NCBI GenBank assembly: GCA_905250075.1
Contig: CAJNOP010000001.1
Coordinates: 3,444,514 to 3,508,513, forward strand
DNA: 64,000 nt
Direction: 5' to 3'
Source of the DNA: Rotaria sp. Silwood1
Taxonomy: Eukaryota > Rotifera > Eurotatoria > Philodinida > Philodinidae
Shown here: in pieces, positions 58,077-64,000 of the stretch
How positions within the stretch are numbered: the stretch's first letter is position 1
Layout: every line of letters begins with the position of its first letter
Notes under the pieces: model-generated
What the model was told of the DNA's origin: nothing
What the model saw: only the letters and a program-made list of their open reading frames with translations
The model's database searches: none
Position numbers and translations under genes: made by a program

Positions 58077-61000
58077 TTATTTTAATGTGGCATATTGCAT
58101 GAGTTTTTGTTGAATGGGTGGTTTACATTTCACTTGAACAAATTTTAGAACATAAAGTGGTAAACATGATATCAATGTAACAAGAAGTACACGCCATATA
58201 AAATCCCATGATTGAAGAAATTCAGGATCGAAATGGGATTTCAGAACAATTAATGAAAGAACATAACAAGCAAGACTTAATAATTGGGCCAAAATCATTA
58301 ATGGATGCCATGTTCGAATCTATTGAAATTAAAATATTCTTTGTATGATAAATCTTACAAGAAATTAATTCTCTTCTAGAAACTGTAATAATCAATCATC
58401 GATCTCTGAAACACTGTCATGTATACTGATAATGTTGTTCTTCGGACTGTGCATGTTATGAAGAGCCTTGAGTTTATCTGTATATTCCTATGTAAGCATT
58501 CGTTCTCATTAATATGTCAGAAAATAGTAGCAGTTGCTTTTATTACATTAGAATAAAGAATTTCTAATATAGGCAATTAAGCATCTTGAAAGAAAACGGA
58601 AATTGATTATTCAAGAGAAACAAATAATATCGATTCTTCAAGATTCTTGAAGTCTGATATATATATATTTTTTTTTCTTACTTTCTGGTCTCATGAGAAG
58701 ACTTCAGCATGTGACCAATAACATTTTAAATTAAATTTTGCATACTAGCAAGAAATCTGTAAACTAGGAAAAAATCCTAAGAGAATAGAGATGCCAGTTG
58801 TGTTTTGACTAAGAGATCGAAGTTTTAGTAGAATGTTCGTATAGAACTTAATTTATTAAACACAATAATACTTTCAAATTTTATTCATATAAAGATTTCC
58901 ATTCAGCGAGCTTCTATATAAAATGTGACACTCAAATCAGACATTATAAGCGATGCAAAAATCGGCTTACATATGAAAAATTGATACAACTTGCACCAAT
59001 ATCTACTTCGACTATTCTAATCTAGTGATTCTCTACTTATGTGAATGACTTAAGTTCAATAATTTATAACCATGAAGAATATTTAAAGGAAAATGTTCAA
59101 AACGTCTACTTTGATATTACAAAAAAAAATTTGTCGCATAATCCCAATGGAATTATTTTTTTGATAAGCAAAAAGATATCAATAACATGTTTTTCGATCT
59201 TTAAATTACCATATGCACTATCAGCATGTGTTAGTCATAAAAAGAAAATTTTGATGATAACATATTAACTTGCATGTAGAAATGGAGAAAAAATGACAGA
59301 TAATGTTAATCCCTATAGATCACTACATATTAAAATGTCTGTCACAGACAGTGACATGAGTCCACTTTTTTTTCTATGGAATACAATTTCTAGTTCATTA
59401 ACAACCATGCTACATTTTTATTAATTATTAAAAAATAACAAAACTCAAATTTATTGATCTGACATATTCGTGAAGTTTTTTTTAAATGACATTTGCTTAG
59501 TTGAATACATTTTTTTTCTACTACTTACAGTAAGTGCAACCATAAGTAATTCTGTTAAAATTAATGAAGTAAATGTAATAGAAACAACATGAATAAAATC
59601 ATCATCAAATAAAAGAAATGATCCATACATAATTGCTCCACCTTGATATATTGAAATAAAAACCCAAAGAAAAAATGTTTTAAATGATAAACTTCTTCCT
59701 TTTGATAATTCTTTATATAATTCTGGATAAAGTAATGCTATTTCGGATCGTACATCTTTATCTAATACAAGTGAAAAAACTGGAAACATTGTATAGACCG
59801 TTCCATAACCGACAAGTAAAAATCCTTGATAAAGTGATATAGAAGCAAAATAAAATATTGATGAAAATATTGCTTGCATAACACTTATAATTAAACCACG
59901 ATGCATGACAAATTGTGATAATGCTGCTGAACGTTTATAACTATTACGACCGTGAACAAGTAATAAGCGTGATAAATATGAAAATTGATTAATAGAAAAA
60001 TCAGCTGCTAATGATGCTTGTTTACCTAAAAATAAATAATTATTTAAAACTTTATGAAATTTTCTTTTAAGATCAAAAAGAAAACTAAAGAAACAAAACT
60101 AACCTTCTTTTCCAACAATACCAACACCAACATCAGCACTTTGTATCATACTAACATCATTGCCTCCATCACCAATAGCACAAACTCGAACACGTTGATT
60201 TCCATATTTTTTTAATAAATCAACAACGTTTGCTTTTTGTGTTGGTGAACAACGACAAACAACAACAGCTGGACATTGAATTATTAATTCCATAAGATCT
60301 CTTTCATAAAATGATAAACATATTTGTAATGTATCACCTGTTATTATTAAACAAGCATCATTTTTTCTTCTAAACATATTTAATTCTTGTAAACATTCTT
60401 CTCTTGTTGTTATTTGTTTAAATGTATATATATCATGATCACGTCCAATTAATTTCGAACTTTTAGCAATACATGTTGCTGTTTCTAATTTATCACCAGT
60501 TAACATCCATACTTTAATTCCAGCATTACGTAAAATTTCTAATGTTTGTCGAACATTTTCTTGTAATTTATCTTCAACACCAGTTACACATAATAATTCC
60601 ATATCACGTTCTAATGTTTCAATAACTTCATTAACACGACGATTACGATCAATTGTTTGTAATCGTGCTTTCATTAAACGTTGTTCAAATTCTTGATAAT
60701 GTTCAGATGTTAAATGTTTTTTTGCAACAACTAATGTACGTAAACCTTCACGAGCCATATTTGAACATTCTTCTTGTAACCAATCATTATATTGAACAAT
60801 AGATTGCATAACAATATCAGCACCTTTTAAATAGAATATTATTTCATTTGTTTGTTCATCACGAATAATTATTCCCATTCGTTTTGTTTCGGATGTAAAT
60901 GGAAACATTTGTAAAATTTGATAATGAAATAATTGTTGAGTTGAATTTAATTGTAATGTCATAGATTGTAAATCACGATGAACGAGAGTTAAACCAACTT

Positions 61001-63739
61001 GTTCAGTCCATTCGACTAGAGCTATTTCATCAGGACTTGATGCTTGATATGTTACATCTATGAAACAAAAATAATAACTTTATGATACAATTAATTCAAA
61101 TTGATTATTTTTGTTTTTTTGTTTACAACTTTAAAACATGACAAATTCAATGTTTAACTACATTGAATTGAATAGTTAATTACAAGATATGTCAGCTGTT
61201 ATCTATTTGTTGTCGATTATTATCACATGCGGAAGCAGTTTCTTTTTTTTTTTTAAGTCTTTGTTGATCATGCAAAATCATAGTATTTATGTCCGTCATT
61301 AACAAACGGAAAAAGATTTTCTTTTTTTTTTTTCCTCGATGTCATTAAAGTCATAGCTTAAGCACAGAGATAATAAATCTTTGAAAGCGGAACTACAACT
61401 AAATTATAGCTACAATTTATTGTCCACCTTTTGATGATTCTAAAAGATTATTGAAATTAGAAACTTTTCATAGAGAAAAAGTTTATTTTCTTATGTTTAA
61501 TTATCTTTCTAAGAAAGATACAAAGAAACCTACTCTAATTAAAAAAAAAACTATTTCATATTAACTAACCTGTAGGTGATAATAATTGTGTTAGATCTGA
61601 TGCATCTGTAGTATTCAATGATGTTGCACCTGTTAATGGTGTATCTGGTAATGAACTAATATCACCACTACGTCTTATTACAGATGTTCGAGGAGCTGTC
61701 ATGGGATTGGTATTTTTTTCTTCTACTGAACGAGCAGATGTATCTAATGATGCTGATGTTTTTTCTTCAAATACTGGTGTTACATTATGACATAAAGCTA
61801 ATGCTTTAACAGCTTCGGGAACTTTAGTTGCTTCCGTTTTTTTAACAACATTACGTGTTTTACTAGATGGTAATGCTGATGCAATCGATTGTTGATTTTC
61901 ATGTATAGGTGTTGTTGTTGTTTTAAATTGTTGTTTAAGTAAATTCGATACTTCAGTTTGATTTTCATTTGTATATGATACTGTACCCAAATGTATACGT
62001 TTAAAAATCATTAAATTTTGTGTTAATGTTCCTGTTTTATCCGATAGAAGATAACCAATTCGTCCTAATTCTTCCGGTATTGTACTGGTACGTACAACAG
62101 TATCAGGAATAGTTTTATCGCGTTGTATAAACCAAGCATAAACTGTTTTGCCCATATCAAGATTAACACGAAGACTTATTGGTATCATATATGAGAATAA
62201 AAGAAAAAATCGTACTAAATATCTATACCATGGTCCACGAAAACCTTTTAATATAAGCATAACCATAGATAAAAGAACAAGTGCAGCAAATAATAATTTT
62301 GTTAACGTATTTATTTCAGTATCAAGTAAACCAACTTTTGATCGTGGTTTACTTGTATTCATAACCATACGTGTATCAGATCCAGTATATACAACACAAC
62401 AAACAACTTCACCTGTTGCAACAACAGTCCCAGACCATAGAACACTTTCAACTGTTAATGGTTCATCTTGTTTCCATGATATAACACCATTAAATTCATG
62501 TATACTTAAACTAGGAGGTTCAGCATGAATTTTAGCTGTGGCACTGGTTTCAGATATTAAAACAGATAAATCTTCAAGTGACTGCGTCATTGGAGCAGCG
62601 ATACGTAATTTCCAATCAGTTTCACCATCTAATTGATCAGTACGAATGAAACAAGTACCTAAACATATATATCTATAAATACAATTTTGTTTTTTTTTTT
62701 CGGAAGGATATATAGATAACGGAAATCAGAATATTATTAATACTCTCCAGAGATTTTTCGAAACATAGGAAAGAAAAAAAAAAAATCTAACGGTTATTAT
62801 AATTCTTGTTTCAGTAAACATTTCTTATCAAAACTTGTATATCTAGAGAACAAAAATAGTTTTTTCTATTCCTCATATGACAGTCATTCAGTTCCGGTCT
62901 TGCATTGAAATTGATTCCGTTTTTGTATATATACAAAACAAAAATAGGAAATTGCTTTGAATTAAATTAAGAAAAAAAGGAACATAGTTTTGCAGTTGCG
63001 TGACATAACAGTCAACAAAATTAATTTCATGGATGTTTTAAATTAACGAATTGACATTTACTAAAGCAAAATCTATTAATGAAGAAATCTATAAAAATTA
63101 TTTACCTGATTTATCAGATGTTTGTAAAAGAACAACATCAGCTGGTACACGTTGATTTTTTTGTATGATAATAACATCTGATACTTGTAATTGTGAACTT
63201 GGAACTTTTTTTCGTCGTCCATTAGCACATAATAATGTATACATTTGTGAATTAAGTTCTTTATCTCGATATGCACGTTTAATATCATCATAGGCTTCAC
63301 GTAGCATAGTTACAAATAAAACAAAAGCTAATGGACCCCAATATGTGTATAGATAACCAACACGAAACATAGGAATAAATTGTGTACATGCCATAACAAG
63401 AAAATAAAGGTTAAGAAAAAAACGAAATTGTTCAAAAAGAACAAGTGGAATGAATGTTAAAATATTATATTTTTGATTTCGAATGACATTTTTTGGATAC
63501 CAAATGGAATTAAGATCACGTCGACTGATCATAATATTACGTGGTTGAGTTTTATGTGCTTTATTACGACATAGAGATAAAATTGATGAACATGATATAC
63601 CCATTTTAGTTTTTGTTTTAATTCGTGATATCGATTCGTTATTTGTTTTTAAAATATTTCGAGGTTTTAATTCAAATTCATCTGAAGATAAACATTCATT
63701 AGCTTCATCATCTTCATTTACTAACAGCGCATATTCCAT
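58077..63739 (-). CDS. ATP9: Phospholipid-transporting P4-ATPase, ATP9 class, 5 exons, 1138 aa
   Basis: Exons 63739-63106, 62658-61570, 61057-60104, 60025-59529 and 58319-58077; phases agree. The N-terminus has [20 protein letters not shown] and the first membrane pair. The actuator domain has [10 protein letters not shown]4 carries the P4 motif [12 protein letters not shown]. The phosphorylation site is DKTGTLTQN (Asp at about 418). The nucleotide-binding domain shows [15 protein letters not shown] and [11 protein letters not shown], then [10 protein letters not shown], and the hinge [11 protein letters not shown]. Six C-terminal membrane segments follow, with the ending [17 protein letters not shown]9A/B proteins act in Golgi and endosome membranes and, unlike other P4-ATPases, are reported not to need a CDC50 subunit. 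A Ser/Thr-rich insert of about 100 residues after TALCHNVTP-like sequence makes it longer than ATP9A. The last intron (58320-59528) is about 1.2 kb. Confidence 0.95.
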
Positions 63740-63772
63740 TCAAAATCATTAAGTTGGAAATTCATTGAAAAT

Positions 63773-63810
<38 letters not shown>

Positions 63811-64000
63811 TCGACTATGTTTTTATTCGAGATTGATGAGGAGAAAATAATAAATACTAGAATAAAAAAAAAAGAAAAAGAAAACAGAAACAAAATATTT
63901 GATGTGGATGAATACTATGTCGCCAGATTGTTGTAGACACACATCAAATATTAGATAAATAATAATCGGGTGATAAATTTTGTCGAATCATTATGTTTTA
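63740..64000. promoter_or_regulatory. ATP9 upstream region with (ATT)n microsatellite
   Basis: The first 260 bp upstream of the ATP9 start codon. An uninterrupted ATT trinucleotide run of about 12 units lies at 63775-63811, about 40 bp from the ATG, probably in the 5' UTR or core promoter. Confidence 0.6.

Noticed and set aside
1-64000. CRISPR array, operon or bacterial gene cluster
   Set aside because: Genes are split by spliceosomal introns and belong to animal families; no regularly spaced direct repeats of CRISPR type were seen.
1-64000. Canonical spliced-leader RNA gene
   Set aside because: Rotifers trans-splice, so I looked for a recognisable spliced-leader sequence followed by a GT donor; none was evident.

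Overview
The window looks like animal nuclear DNA, most likely from a rotifer and probably a bdelloid. The reasons are: strong AT richness; many short GT-AG introns (about 50-100 bp) beside a few of 1-1.4 kb; an NHL-propeller sequence of the type abundant in bdelloids; Penelope-like reverse-transcriptase debris; and scattered TG-rich hexamer arrays that resemble the bdelloid-type TGTGGG telomere motif. The taxon is inferred from content. No rRNA or tRNA gene was found.

Left part (1-21.9 kb): a gene-poor flank, then a 5-exon CAS-family scaffold gene (SH3, two YDIP motifs, FAT-like C-terminus; 4255-6673), decayed coding debris (6.85-7.8 kb), a 125-bp tandem repeat (11.3-11.87 kb), a 7-exon TCAF/M60 peptidase-like gene (12933-15404), a 720-bp transposon with long terminal inverted repeats (17.2-17.9 kb), two Penelope-like fragments (18.4-20.5 kb), a large inverted repeat, and an intronless myristoylated EF-hand gene (21369-21920).

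Middle (21.9-41.4 kb): an accessory, decaying zone. It holds TG-rich arrays, a broken NHL gene (26.7-27.6 kb), a TA-flanked MITE (28189-28489), an intron-bearing adenosylhomocysteinase pseudogene (28.5-29.6 kb), a broken MULE/FLYWCH transposase (37.0-38.4 kb) and other unrecognised fragments. Two intact minus-strand secretory genes sit in it: a short prolyl-4-hydroxylase-like enzyme (32770-34106) and a chymotrypsin-fold serine protease (39116-40133).

Right part (41.4-64 kb): a dense run of conserved single-copy-type genes. IFT27 (minus) and dynactin p150Glued/DCTN1 (plus, 28 exons, 1283 aa) start 321 bp apart, head to head. DCTN1 converges within about 107 bp on a calmodulin-fold EF-hand gene resembling EFCAB2/DRC8, which is cut by a 100-N assembly gap. 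IFT27, DCTN1 and, if correctly identified, DRC8 all serve microtubule, dynein or cilium functions. RCE1 (CAAX protease) and ATP9 (P4-ATPase) follow in tandem on the minus strand.

Splice sites were worked out by hand from reading frame, GT-AG borders and recall of the families. For CAS, TCAF, P4H, the protease, IFT27, DCTN1, RCE1 and ATP9 the exon phases add up without remainder. No database search was possible, so family calls rest on motif recognition.
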